Shown here piece after piece: positions 6,790-14,168 of a stretch of DNA of 14,169 nt (within the stretch, counting starts at the first letter, position 1; every line of letters begins with the position of its first letter). Both the position numbers and the translations under genes were made by a program. The stretch comes from Acidobacteriota bacterium (lineage in GTDB: Bacteria > Acidobacteriota > UBA890): positions 1-14,169 of the forward strand of contig JADFNY010000044.1 in the NCBI GenBank assembly GCA_022563115.1, given 5' to 3'. The notes beneath the pieces were generated by a model. That model did not search any database. It worked only from the letters and a program-made list of their open reading frames with translations, and was not told where the DNA came from.

Positions 6790-6818
6790 CCGGTGACAGC
6801 TGGTTTCAGCTGCACCGG
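6790..6818. promoter_or_regulatory. Strong bulged stem-loop between HTH-TPR and TVP38 genes
   Basis: CCGGTG (6790-6795), a bulged A, then CAGCTG (6797-6802) pair with CAGCTG (6807-6812) and CACCGG (6813-6818) around a GTTT loop. This gives twelve pairs with one bulge. It sits about 47 bases after the stop of the minus-strand gene at 6865 and about 74 bases before the preferred TVP38 start. No U-tract follows, so it could be a processing or attenuation structure rather than an intrinsic terminator. CAGCTG is itself palindromic, so a protein-binding site is also possible. Confidence 0.5.
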
Positions 6819-6864
6819 AGCACAGGGTGAGCCGCTCGGGGCCCGGGGCCGCCCCCTGGCCAGC

Positions 6865-7683
6865 TCAGCCGCTTGCTCGGCCTTCCAGAAGGCTCTTGTA
6901 CGCCTTCAGGTGGCGTACCGCGCTGTCCTTGCGGTCGAGCCTCTCGTACAGGCCGGCGAGGTTGTAATGGGCATCGGCGTACGAAGGATCGGCCTCCAGA
7001 ACGGCGGTGTAGGCGTCGAGCGCCTCGTCGAAGCGCTCCTGGTCCTCGAGCACGACGCCGAGGTTGAAGCGCGCCGTCGGGTCGGCGTCGGGCCGCTTCA
7101 GTGCGGCACGGTAGTGGTGTTCGGCGGCCTCGAAGTCGGCCTCTTCGTGCAGCAGGCGGCCCAGGTTCAGGTGGGCGTCGGCGTGGTTGGGGTCGAGCTC
7201 GAGGGCGCGCCGGTAGGCGTCGATGGCCTCGTCCGCGGTGGTCATCTCGAGCTCGGTGGCAAGCTCGAACCAGTCCTCGGCTTCCAGGTCGTTGGCGCGG
7301 TCGCGCGCCGCGGCGGCGGCACGGCGGGCGAAAGGCTCGGCCTTCTCCGCCAGGGTCGAGACGCCGAAGTTGATGAGCGTCTGGCCCGACTCCGGATTCC
7401 ACACTTCGTCGCCCACCTGCACGAGCACTTCGCGGCCATCGGCAAAGATGTGCACGCCGGTGAGCGGCCGGCCGCTGGGCAATTGCTCGCGTATCTTCGC
7501 GAGCGCGATGCGCACCCGGCGCACGGGGATCTTGGCGTCGATCAGACCTTTGGCGGTGCGCAGCAACACCAGGTCCTGGAAGGAGAACGCCTCGTTGCCG
7601 TCGCCGTCGCGGCGTGGGGTGATCAGCCCGTCATCGACGAAGCTCTTGATCTGCAACCTGCTCAAACCGAGCATGGCGCTCAC
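6865..7683 (-). CDS. MerR-like helix-turn-helix protein with TPR repeats
   Basis: A 272-residue protein from GTG 7683. The N-terminal part (1-65) resembles a MerR-type winged helix: a recognition-like segment LGLSRLQIKSFVDDGLITPR, a wing with FSFQDLVLLRTAKGL, then helices to about 68. A linker domain of unknown fold (about 70-130) follows. At least three, probably four, tetratricopeptide repeats then run from about 136 to 265 (for example DEAIDAYRRALELDPNHADA, FDEALDAYTAVLEADPSYADA and HYNLAGLYERLDRKDSAVRH). It may be a DNA-associated regulator with a protein-binding tail. The frame upstream of the GTG still encodes GYSRRDV, which looks like the missing first part of the HTH, yet no ATG, GTG, TTG or CTG occurs before the TGA 66 bases upstream. 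The true start may be a rare codon, or the 5' end is damaged. It follows Ku by 88 bases on the same strand. Confidence 0.75.
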   Translation of the reverse strand: MSAMLGLSRLQIKSFVDDGLITPRRDGDGNEAFSFQDLVLLRTAKGLIDAKIPVRRVRIALAKIREQLPSGRPLTGVHIFADGREVLVQVGDEVWNPESGQTLINFGVSTLAEKAEPFARRAAAAARDRANDLEAEDWFELATELEMTTADEAIDAYRRALELDPNHADAHLNLGRLLHEEADFEAAEHHYRAALKRPDADPTARFNLGVVLEDQERFDEALDAYTAVLEADPSYADAHYNLAGLYERLDRKDSAVRHLKAYKSLLEGRASG

Positions 7684-7771
7684 GTCGCGTCGCGAGTAAC
7701 CGCTGCTTGCAGATCGAGTCGTGGCGATTATCGGTAGCGTCCGTGGTCAGTGGGCGCGGGGAGCGCGACCA

Positions 7772-8725
7772 TCATTTCGTCTTCCGCCTCTTGGCGCCGG
7801 CGGCGACCGCGCGCGTCTTCCTGGCGGCCTTCTTGCGCGGCGCCCGCCTGGGCGGCTTGCGGGTGGTTTTCTTCTCACCAGAACCAGCCTTGGTGGCCTT
7901 GCCGGTGGTCTTGGCCCTCTTGGCTGTCCTCTTGGGCGCCGGCGCCGATTCCTCGCCGTCGCTGAGGCTGGCCTTGAGCGCCTCCATCAGGTCGATGATC
8001 TGCGCTTTGGGTTCCTTCGGCGACGCAATGGTCATTTCCTCGCCATCGATCTTTTGCTGGATGGCGGCCATCATCTCGCCCTTGACCTGGTCGGCGTAGT
8101 TCTCGGGCTTGAAGTGGTCGGAGGCAATCTGATCGACGAGCTTGACGGCGAGCTTCATCTCGTCCTTGCTGATCTTGGCGTCACCGAGCGGCACCTCGGA
8201 AAAGGAACGGATCTCGTCGTTGTAGCGCAGCTGCTGCATGACGAGGCCCTGCTTGAACGGTCGCACCAGCACCAGATAGTCCTTGCCGCGCGCCGCGTAC
8301 TTGGCGAGCGCGGCGCGACCCGTCTCCCTCATGGCCTCGGCGAGCAAGCGGTACGGCTTTTCTCCACCCTGATCCGGCCCGAGGTAGTAGGTGCGCTCGA
8401 AGTGAATCGGGTCGACCTGCTCGAGGGGAACGAACTCGGTGATCTCGATGGCGTGTGTGGCGCGCATCTCCATCGCCTTGAGCTCCTCCGCGGTGAACAG
8501 CACGTACTGGTCTTTGGCGAACTCGTATCCTTTGATCAGCTCATCGCGGGGAACCAACTCGTCGTCGGTCGGGCAGTAGTACTGGTACTTCACCCGGGTG
8601 CCGCATTTCTCGTGGATGAAGTTCAACGAGATCGACTTGCTGCTCTCGCTCGTCGAGTAGAGCTTGATCGGGATCGCGACGAGCCCGAAGGCGACCGTTC
8701 CCGATGCGATGGGTCGCGTAGACAT
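7772..8725 (-). CDS. ku: Non-homologous end-joining protein Ku
   Basis: Bacterial Ku, 317 residues. It forms a homodimeric ring that threads onto double-strand DNA ends and recruits LigD. The start MSTRPIASGTVAFGLVAIPIKLY is the canonical Ku opening. Further core matches are NFIHEKCGTRVKYQYYCP (35-52), KGYEFAKDQYVLFT (65-78), FERTYYLGPD (109-118) and KDEMKLAVKLVDQI (187-200), followed by the minimal C-terminal region to about 255. Residues 262-317 form a disordered Lys/Arg-rich tail with Ala, Pro and Thr, longer than in minimal bacterial Ku and likely to add sequence-independent DNA binding. Start ATG 8725 is supported by the family N-terminus. It is divergent from ligD across 104 bases, the classic two-gene NHEJ arrangement. 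Confidence 0.97.
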   Translation of the reverse strand: MSTRPIASGTVAFGLVAIPIKLYSTSESSKSISLNFIHEKCGTRVKYQYYCPTDDELVPRDELIKGYEFAKDQYVLFTAEELKAMEMRATHAIEITEFVPLEQVDPIHFERTYYLGPDQGGEKPYRLLAEAMRETGRAALAKYAARGKDYLVLVRPFKQGLVMQQLRYNDEIRSFSEVPLGDAKISKDEMKLAVKLVDQIASDHFKPENYADQVKGEMMAAIQQKIDGEEMTIASPKEPKAQIIDLMEALKASLSDGEESAPAPKRTAKRAKTTGKATKAGSGEKKTTRKPPRRAPRKKAARKTRAVAAGAKRRKTK

Positions 8726-8829
8726 GGTGTCTCGTTCCGTGGTAGGGGTGTGCCGGCCCGCGCCGGACGGCCGTCGTGCCCGAATACAATCCCTCCGGCA
8801 CGGCGCCGTAGTTTAGCATTGGCGATTCA
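8726..8829. promoter_or_regulatory. Ku-ligD divergent promoter region
   Basis: This 104-base gap must contain promoters for both NHEJ genes. On the plus strand TACAAT (8785-8790) is a good -10 candidate for ligD, but the -35 position shows no match. CGTGCC (8775-8780) and GGCACG (8797-8802) form a six-base inverted repeat bracketing that box, which would suit an operator. Neither ligD nor ku has a clear Shine-Dalgarno before its ATG. Confidence 0.4.
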
Positions 8830-11517
8830 ATGGCTGCTAGAGACCGCAACGCAAACACGCGATTGGATAAGTATCGCGACAAGCGCGCACCAGAACGCAC
8901 TCCTGAGCCGTTCGAGTACGATGCCCCGACCGGCCGCGGGCAGTTCGTGGTCCAGAAACATGCCGCCACCCGCATGCACTACGACCTGCGGCTCGAGCAC
9001 GAGGGGGTGCTGCTCTCGTGGGCGGTGCCGCAGGGCTTTTCGCTCGACCCGGCGGTCAAGCGGCTCGCCGTGCAGACCGAGGACCATCCCATCGAGTACG
9101 CCGACTTCGAGGGGGTGATCCCCGAGGGCAACTACGGCGCCGGCGCCATGATCGTCTGGGACAAGGGTTCGTTCGTCGCCGTCGAGGACATCGCCGAGGG
9201 CTTGAAGAAGGGTAAGCTGCTGGTGGCCTTCCACGGCTACAAGCTGCGCGGCGAGTGGGCCCTGGTGCGCACCAAGCCGAGCGTGCGCAAGCGCTCCTCG
9301 AGCCTCGGCGTCGAGACCAAGCACGAGTGGTTGCTGATCAAGCACCGCGACGCCTGGTCGCGCGAGGACGAGGGCGAAAAGCACGACTTCGGCGAGGAGT
9401 CGGTGCTCTCGGGGTTGACCGTCGAGCAGCTGGGAGCCGGCGAGCACGGCGGCGCCGAGGTCCGGGCCCTCCTCGAGCAATGGGGCGCGGCGCGGCGGGT
9501 GGTCGACGGGGCTGAGGTCGAGTTGATGCTCGCCACCGTCGCCGACGCTCCGTTTTCCCGCCCGGGGTGGCTGTTCGAGCTCAAGTACGACGGCTACCGG
9601 CTGCTCGCCGAGAAGCGCGACGGGCGCGCCATGCTCTATTACCGCAGTGGCATCAACGCCACCGATGTGTTCCCCGAGATCGCCCGCTCCGTGGCCGCAT
9701 TACCGTTCGAGCGTTTTGTGCTCGATGGCGAGGTGACGGTGGCCGACGAGTCGGGCAAGCCGAGCTTCTCCCGGCTCCAAAAGCGCGGCCGGCTGTCGCG
9801 CGCCCCCGATATCGCCGCCGCCGCGGTGCAGCTCCCAGCGGCGCTGTTTTGCTTCGACCTTTTGGGGTTCGACGACTATGACCTGCGCCGGTTGCCGCTC
9901 GAGCAACGCAAGGAGGCCCTGCGGCGCGTTCTTCCGGCGAGCGGTTCGTTGCGGTACGCCGACCACGTCGCGGAGCGCGGCGAGGCCCTGTACGCCCAGG
10001 TGGTGAAGATGGGCCTCGAGGGCCTGGTGGCCAAGAAGGCGGGGGCGCGGTACCGGGGTGGTCGCAGCTCGAGCTGGCAGAAGATCCGCGCCGAGAAGAT
10101 CGATGATTTCGTCGTCGTCGGCTTCACCGCGCCGCAAGGGATGAGGCAGGGGTTTGGGGCCCTGCACGTGGCTGCCTACCGCGCCGGAGAGGGTGGTGGC
10201 GCCGACCCGGGCGAGGGCGGGGAGGAGGGGCCGGGCGAGCTCGTCTATACCGGCCGCGTGGGTTCCGGGTTTTCAGACTCTCAGCTCGACGAGCTAGGGG
10301 CGCAGCTCGCCGCCGCCGCCATCGACGATGTCTCGGCGTTGAAAATGGGCGGTCCGGTGCCGATCGCCGGCGACGACACCTGGGTGGAACCGTCTCTCGT
10401 AGTGGAAGTCCGCTATAAGGAGATCACGGAGGATGGTCACCTGCGCCAGCCGGTGTTCCTCCGCCTGCGCGACGACAAGCCACCGGCGGAGTGCGCCCTG
10501 CCTGCCGCACGCGCCGCAACCGAAACCGAGGGTGAGGCGCCGGCGGCCGCCGAGCCCACCGGCCCGGGGCGTATCGGCGGAATCGGGGTCGGTGCGCCGC
10601 GGTTGCAGCTCTCCAACCTCGACAAGATCTTCTGGCCGCAAGACGGCTACACCAAGGGTGATCTGCTCGCCTACTACGAGGCGATCGGTGAAGCGCTGTT
10701 GCCGTATCTGGCCGACCGGCCGCTGGTGCTGGACCGCTATCCGGATGGCATCGAGGGCAAGAACTTCTTCCAGAAAGACGCCCCCAACTTCGTCCCCAGC
10801 TGGATCCGCACGGTGCCGATCGACGAGGGCGAGGGCAAGCGCAACAACTACCTGATCTGTGACAGCGTCGAATCGTTGCTCTACATCATCAACCTCGGGG
10901 CGATCCCGCTGCACGTGTGGTCGAGCCGGGTCGATGATCTCGAGCACCCCGATTGGTGCACGCTCGACCTCGACCCCAAGGAGGCCCCCTTCAGCCAGGT
11001 CGTCGAGGTGGCCCGCGGCGTCCACGCCATCTGCGAGGAAATCGAGCTTCCCTGCTACCCGAAGACTTCCGGCAAGACCGGCATGCACCTGCTCGTGCCG
11101 CTCGGCCGTCGCTTCAACCACGAGCAATCGAAGCTGCTCGGCGAGCTCATCGCCCGGGTCGCGGTGGCAGAAATGCCGGAGATCGCCACCGTCGTGCGTT
11201 CACCCGCGGGCCGCGGCGAGCGCGTCTACATCGACTTCGTGCAAAACGGCCTCGGCCGGCTGATCGTGGCGCCCTACAGTGCCCGGCCAATGCCCGGCGG
11301 TACGGTTTCGGCGCCGCTGCGCTGGCGGGAAGTCAACAGCAAGCTTGGTCTCCACAAGTTCACCCTGAAGACGCTGCCGCGGCGCGTCAAACGGATGAAA
11401 CAGGATCCGTGCGTCCAGGTCCTGGACGACGCGCCGGATCTCGAAGCGGCGCTAGCCAAGCTGGGGGAGCGGGCCGATCTCAAGCGAGGCTGCCAACGAA
11501 CTCCGCGATCGCCGTAA
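8830..11517 (+). CDS. ligD: Multifunctional DNA ligase LigD (phosphoesterase-ligase-polymerase)
   Basis: An 895-residue ATP-dependent end-joining enzyme with three domains. The 3'-phosphoesterase (about 35-175) has H44, H50, D52 and R54 in HAATRMHYDLR plus H86 and Y90. The ligase domain (about 230-550) has nucleotidyl-lysine K252 in ELKYDGYR, FVLDGEV (296-302), EGLVAKK (397-403) and WQKIR (416-420). The primase-polymerase domain (about 590-880) has the metal-binding pair D713/D715 in LDLDP, the SGKTGMHLLVP block (747-757) and a third aspartate, D802. All catalytic residues I checked are present. The order matches the Pseudomonas type, not the mycobacterial one. Two low-complexity stretches are notable: a Gly/Glu-rich insert at about 452-470 in the OB-fold part, and an Ala/Glu/Pro linker at about 550-580. 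It works with the divergent Ku. Its last 38 bases overlap the opposing hydrolase gene. Confidence 0.97.
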   Translation: MAARDRNANTRLDKYRDKRAPERTPEPFEYDAPTGRGQFVVQKHAATRMHYDLRLEHEGVLLSWAVPQGFSLDPAVKRLAVQTEDHPIEYADFEGVIPEGNYGAGAMIVWDKGSFVAVEDIAEGLKKGKLLVAFHGYKLRGEWALVRTKPSVRKRSSSLGVETKHEWLLIKHRDAWSREDEGEKHDFGEESVLSGLTVEQLGAGEHGGAEVRALLEQWGAARRVVDGAEVELMLATVADAPFSRPGWLFELKYDGYRLLAEKRDGRAMLYYRSGINATDVFPEIARSVAALPFERFVLDGEVTVADESGKPSFSRLQKRGRLSRAPDIAAAAVQLPAALFCFDLLGFDDYDLRRLPLEQRKEALRRVLPASGSLRYADHVAERGEALYAQVVKMGLEGLVAKKAGARYRGGRSSSWQKIRAEKIDDFVVVGFTAPQGMRQGFGALHVAAYRAGEGGGADPGEGGEEGPGELVYTGRVGSGFSDSQLDELGAQLAAAAIDDVSALKMGGPVPIAGDDTWVEPSLVVEVRYKEITEDGHLRQPVFLRLRDDKPPAECALPAARAATETEGEAPAAAEPTGPGRIGGIGVGAPRLQLSNLDKIFWPQDGYTKGDLLAYYEAIGEALLPYLADRPLVLDRYPDGIEGKNFFQKDAPNFVPSWIRTVPIDEGEGKRNNYLICDSVESLLYIINLGAIPLHVWSSRVDDLEHPDWCTLDLDPKEAPFSQVVEVARGVHAICEEIELPCYPKTSGKTGMHLLVPLGRRFNHEQSKLLGELIARVAVAEMPEIATVVRSPAGRGERVYIDFVQNGLGRLIVAPYSARPMPGGTVSAPLRWREVNSKLGLHKFTLKTLPRRVKRMKQDPCVQVLDDAPDLEAALAKLGERADLKRGCQRTPRSP

Positions 11518-12088
11518 TCGCCTCGGTGACGTTCTGCTCGAGGGTGCGGCCCGATGCCTTGCGCGGCTTGAAGGAATGATCACCGTCCTCCAGCCATACG
11601 ACCTTGATGGCGGGTGATAGCTCGTAGCGGTCGACTTCCTCCGGCTTGCCGAACGGATCCCGCGTGCCTTGGACGATCAGGGTCGGGGTCTGCAGCCCCG
11701 CGAGATGTGCGGTGCGCACCTTCTCGGGCTTCCCCGGCGGGTGGAAGGGATACCCGAGACAGATGAGCCCGTGGGCGCCGACGTCGTCGGCGAGCATGCT
11801 GGCGATACGGCCGCCCATCGACTTTCCGCCGATCACCAGGCGCTTGCCACCCACCGTGGTGACCGCGTGGCGCCAGCTTTGCATCAGCACCGGCGGCCGA
11901 TCGGGCCCGCCGCGCTTGCCCGTATCCCGACGCCGCTGCATGTAGGGAAACTCGAAGCGCACCACCCGAAAGCCCTCGCCGGCCAAGCCCCGGGCGAACG
12001 CCTCCATGGCGGGCGAGTCCATGCCGGCGCCGGCGCCGTGGGCGAGGATTATGGTGGTGTCGGCGTCTGCTGGTCCGTCGTGAAGCAT
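11480..12088 (-). CDS. Alpha/beta hydrolase, KANL3/Tex30-like family
   Basis: A 202-residue cytoplasmic hydrolase with no signal peptide. HGAGAGMDSP (17-26) forms the oxyanion-hole loop and is diagnostic for this family. The nucleophile is S90 in GGKSMGGR, the acid is D144 in GTRDPFG and the base is H171 in DGDHSFKP, so the triad is complete. The substrate is unknown; relatives are annotated as dienelactone-hydrolase-like or simply as alpha/beta hydrolases. ATG 12088 gives the normal family N-terminus and has only a weak AGAGA-type ribosome site. The 3' end runs 38 bases into ligD on the other strand. A 20-bp inverted repeat lies just upstream of the start and could affect expression. Confidence 0.88.
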   Translation of the reverse strand: MLHDGPADADTTIILAHGAGAGMDSPAMEAFARGLAGEGFRVVRFEFPYMQRRRDTGKRGGPDRPPVLMQSWRHAVTTVGGKRLVIGGKSMGGRIASMLADDVGAHGLICLGYPFHPPGKPEKVRTAHLAGLQTPTLIVQGTRDPFGKPEEVDRYELSPAIKVVWLEDGDHSFKPRKASGRTLEQNVTEAITAIAEFVGSLA

Positions 12089-12099
12089 CGGCGATTTCT

Positions 12100-12155
12100 C
12101 TAACAGGGTGCTGAAGAACTCCCCGCGGCACCCCCGGGAGTTCTTCAGCAGCCTG
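12100..12155. repeat. Dispersed repeat, copy 2 (intact inverted repeat)
   Basis: Bases 12104-12123 pair with 12136-12155 over 20 positions with a single mismatch (12108 with 12151), enclosing a 12-base loop. The loop and right arm (12124-12150) are identical over 27 bases to 3428-3454, and the left arm is the exact reverse complement of 3440-3459. The element lies between the ADOP-like permease and the hydrolase start, which begins 16 bases past the left arm. The strong palindrome would form a hairpin in RNA from either strand; it is not followed by a U-tract. The arm pattern resembles REP/MITE elements or insertion-sequence terminal repeats. Confidence 0.75.
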
Positions 12156-12164
12156 TCAAGCTCC

Positions 12165-12197
12165 GCCGGTGCCGCTCTTCGAGGCGGGTATGCCGGC
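12165..12197 (-). terminator. Weak interrupted hairpin after the ADOP-like permease
   Basis: GCCGG (12165-12169) pairs with CCGGC (12193-12197) and, inside it, CCGC (12172-12175) pairs with GCGG (12184-12187). It lies about 30 bases beyond the permease stop on the minus strand. The stem is interrupted by unequal internal loops and there is no U-tract, so termination is only a possibility. Confidence 0.2.
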
Positions 12198-12227
12198 TGT
12201 GCCTTGTGGAGGCGAGCTCGACAGATG

Positions 12228-14168
12228 CTACTCGTTGCGCAAGGCCGCTACCGGGTCCACCTGCAGCACCCGTCGCGCCGGCAAATAGCTGGCGGCCAGG
12301 CCGACGATCATCAGCAGCAGCGGAACGCCGATGAACGTGACCGTGTCGGTGGTGCTGACGTCGAACAGTACCGAGGCGAACGCCCGCGTCGCGAGCCAGG
12401 CGAGAAACAGGCCGACGCCGACACCGATGCTCACCAGCACCAGACCCTGGCGAATGACCAGGCGCATGATGTCGTTGCCCTGCGCGCCTAAGGCGACGCG
12501 AATGCCGATCTCGCGGGAGCGCTGGTTGACCGAGTAGGACATCAAGCCGTAGGTGCCGATCATCGCCAGCGCCAGCCCGAGCACGCCCAGCGTGCCCAGC
12601 AAGCCGGCGATGATGCGTGACTGCGCCAGCGCGTTGGCGAGCGTCTGCTCGATGGTCGCCGGGTTGGCGGTCGGCATATTGCGATCGATGGTACGGACCA
12701 ACGTCTGCACCTCGGCGAGCACCGGCTCCGGATCGCCGTCGGTACGCACGTGCAGCGACATGAAGCCCTGGAAGCGCTGTTTCGCCGGCGTGTAGGAGAT
12801 CGGCGTGATCGGTTGCCCGATCTGGCTGACGACGTCGGCGACAACCCCGACCACCTCGATATCGATGTTCTCGGTGATGTAGTGGAAGCGTTTACCGATC
12901 GCCTCCTCGTCGGGCCAGAACAACCGCTTGGTGGCCTCGTCGATGATCGCCACCGGCCGTGAGTCAGCATCGTCGAACGCGGTGAAGTCACGGCCTCTCA
13001 GCAGCGGAATACCGGCGGTTTCGAAGTACCGCGGCGACACGGTCGTGGTCGTTGTGTACTTGCCCGCGGTGTCTTCCCATCCCTCCGGGATCAACGTGCG
13101 TGCGGCGCCGAAGCCCAGCGGCGGCGCCGACGCGATGGCGACCGACTCGACCCGACCCAATCCGCCAGTAGCCTCCATGACCTCGTCGAAAAACTGCTCG
13201 GTCCGGCCTTGGTCGTAACCGATGCCGGCCGGGTTGAGCCCGATCGTGGCGAGCTCATAGGTCTCGAAGCCGGGGTCGAGCTCCTGCGCCGCCTGCATGC
13301 TGCGGATGAACAGGCCGGCCGAGATCAATGCCACCAGCGCGAGAGCGATCTCGGCGACCACCAGGCCGCTGCGGACGAGCTGCTGCCGGGCTCCCGAGTT
13401 GCCGCCGCGGCCACCCTCGTGCAGCGTCCGTGCGAGCTCCGGGTTCGACGCCTGCAAAGCCGGCACCAGGCCGAACACGATGCCGGTGAGCAGCGCGATA
13501 CCGAAGGTGAACGCCAGCACTGTGCCGTCGAGCGGCATGTCGAGGTTCACCGGCAAACCGCTGCCAAGAATGTTAGGCGCCGCGTTGGCGATCAAATCAC
13601 CGGCCCAGAAGGCGAAGATCAGACCGATCCCGCCGCCCAGCATCGCCAGCAGGATGCTCTCGGTCAGCAGCTGCCGCACCAGGCGATGGCGGCCGGCGCC
13701 GAGGGCGAGGCGAACGCCGATCTCCTTCTCGCGGGTCGCGGCGCGAGCCAGCAGCAGGTTGGCGACGTTGGCGCAGGCGATCAACAGCACCAGTAGCACC
13801 ACACCCATCAGCGCTCCGCCGAACGTCGCAGTGGTGCTCTGGATCGTCGGGTTGAACAGCGCCGTGAACTCGGTGACCTCGGCGCTACGGTTGCTGTTGA
13901 CCCCGGGATATTCCTGCGCGAGACGGTCGGCAATGGCCCGGACCGCGGCATCGGCGGCCGCGTGGGTGACGCCCGGCTTCAGGCGGCCGATGACGCTGGT
14001 CATCAGCCCGGCGCGGCGGTTCTCTGGCCAGTCACGGAAATTCACCGGCAGTATCGACGGATAGGTTTGGAACGGCGTCCAGATCAAATCCGGCTGAAAG
14101 CCCTGAAGCGTGCCCGAGAAGCCCTCCGGGGTGACACCGATGACGTCGAACGGAACGCCGTTGATGCT
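12228..14168 (-). CDS. MacB-like/ADOP-type duplicated ABC permease (5' end outside window)
   Basis: A large permease; 646 residues are visible and the N-terminus lies beyond the right edge. The open frame continues upstream of 14087 through INGVPFDVIGVTPEGFSG, the end of a MacB-type periplasmic core, so an internal TTG at 14087 is not the start. Next come the first FtsX unit (GALMGVVLLVLLIACANVAN, then ARAATREKEIGVRLALGAGR), a second helix-anchored periplasmic domain, and the second FtsX unit (VNQRSREIGIRVALGAQGND). It ends DPVAALRNE, typical of the family. Two fused MacB/FtsX halves in one chain is the layout called ADOP, common in Acidobacteriota. Such proteins often lack an adjacent ATPase, and none is visible here. 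The exported substrate is unknown. The gene is followed by a 139-base gap containing the repeat. Confidence 0.9.
   Translation of the reverse strand, partial: SINGVPFDVIGVTPEGFSGTLQGFQPDLIWTPFQTYPSILPVNFRDWPENRRAGLMTSVIGRLKPGVTHAAADAAVRAIADRLAQEYPGVNSNRSAEVTEFTALFNPTIQSTTATFGGALMGVVLLVLLIACANVANLLLARAATREKEIGVRLALGAGRHRLVRQLLTESILLAMLGGGIGLIFAFWAGDLIANAAPNILGSGLPVNLDMPLDGTVLAFTFGIALLTGIVFGLVPALQASNPELARTLHEGGRGGNSGARQQLVRSGLVVAEIALALVALISAGLFIRSMQAAQELDPGFETYELATIGLNPAGIGYDQGRTEQFFDEVMEATGGLGRVESVAIASAPPLGFGAARTLIPEGWEDTAGKYTTTTTVSPRYFETAGIPLLRGRDFTAFDDADSRPVAIIDEATKRLFWPDEEAIGKRFHYITENIDIEVVGVVADVVSQIGQPITPISYTPAKQRFQGFMSLHVRTDGDPEPVLAEVQTLVRTIDRNMPTANPATIEQTLANALAQSRIIAGLLGTLGVLGLALAMIGTYGLMSYSVNQRSREIGIRVALGAQGNDIMRLVIRQGLVLVSIGVGVGLFLAWLATRAFASVLFDVSTTDTVTFIGVPLLLMIVGLAASYLPARRVLQVDPVAALRNE

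Noticed and set aside
6716..6815. N-terminal extension of the TVP38 protein from GTG 6815
   Set aside because: It lacks a ribosome site, adds a polar segment atypical of the family and begins inside a strong stem-loop; GTG 6716 is better supported.
7754..7766. GCGC hairpin after the ku stop as a terminator
   Set aside because: It has only a four-base stem in GC-rich DNA and no U-tract.
8541..8975. Minus-strand frame bridging the ku-ligD gap
   Set aside because: It overlaps the conserved starts of both Ku and LigD in other frames and has no recognisable domain.
12104..12155. CRISPR repeat or tRNA-like structure
   Set aside because: There is no regularly spaced array and no cloverleaf; it is a single long hairpin with one partial copy elsewhere.
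12108..12491. 127-codon plus-strand frame starting in the inverted repeat
   Set aside because: Most of it is antisense to the conserved C-terminus of the ADOP-like permease; the start lies in the repeat, so it is a shadow.
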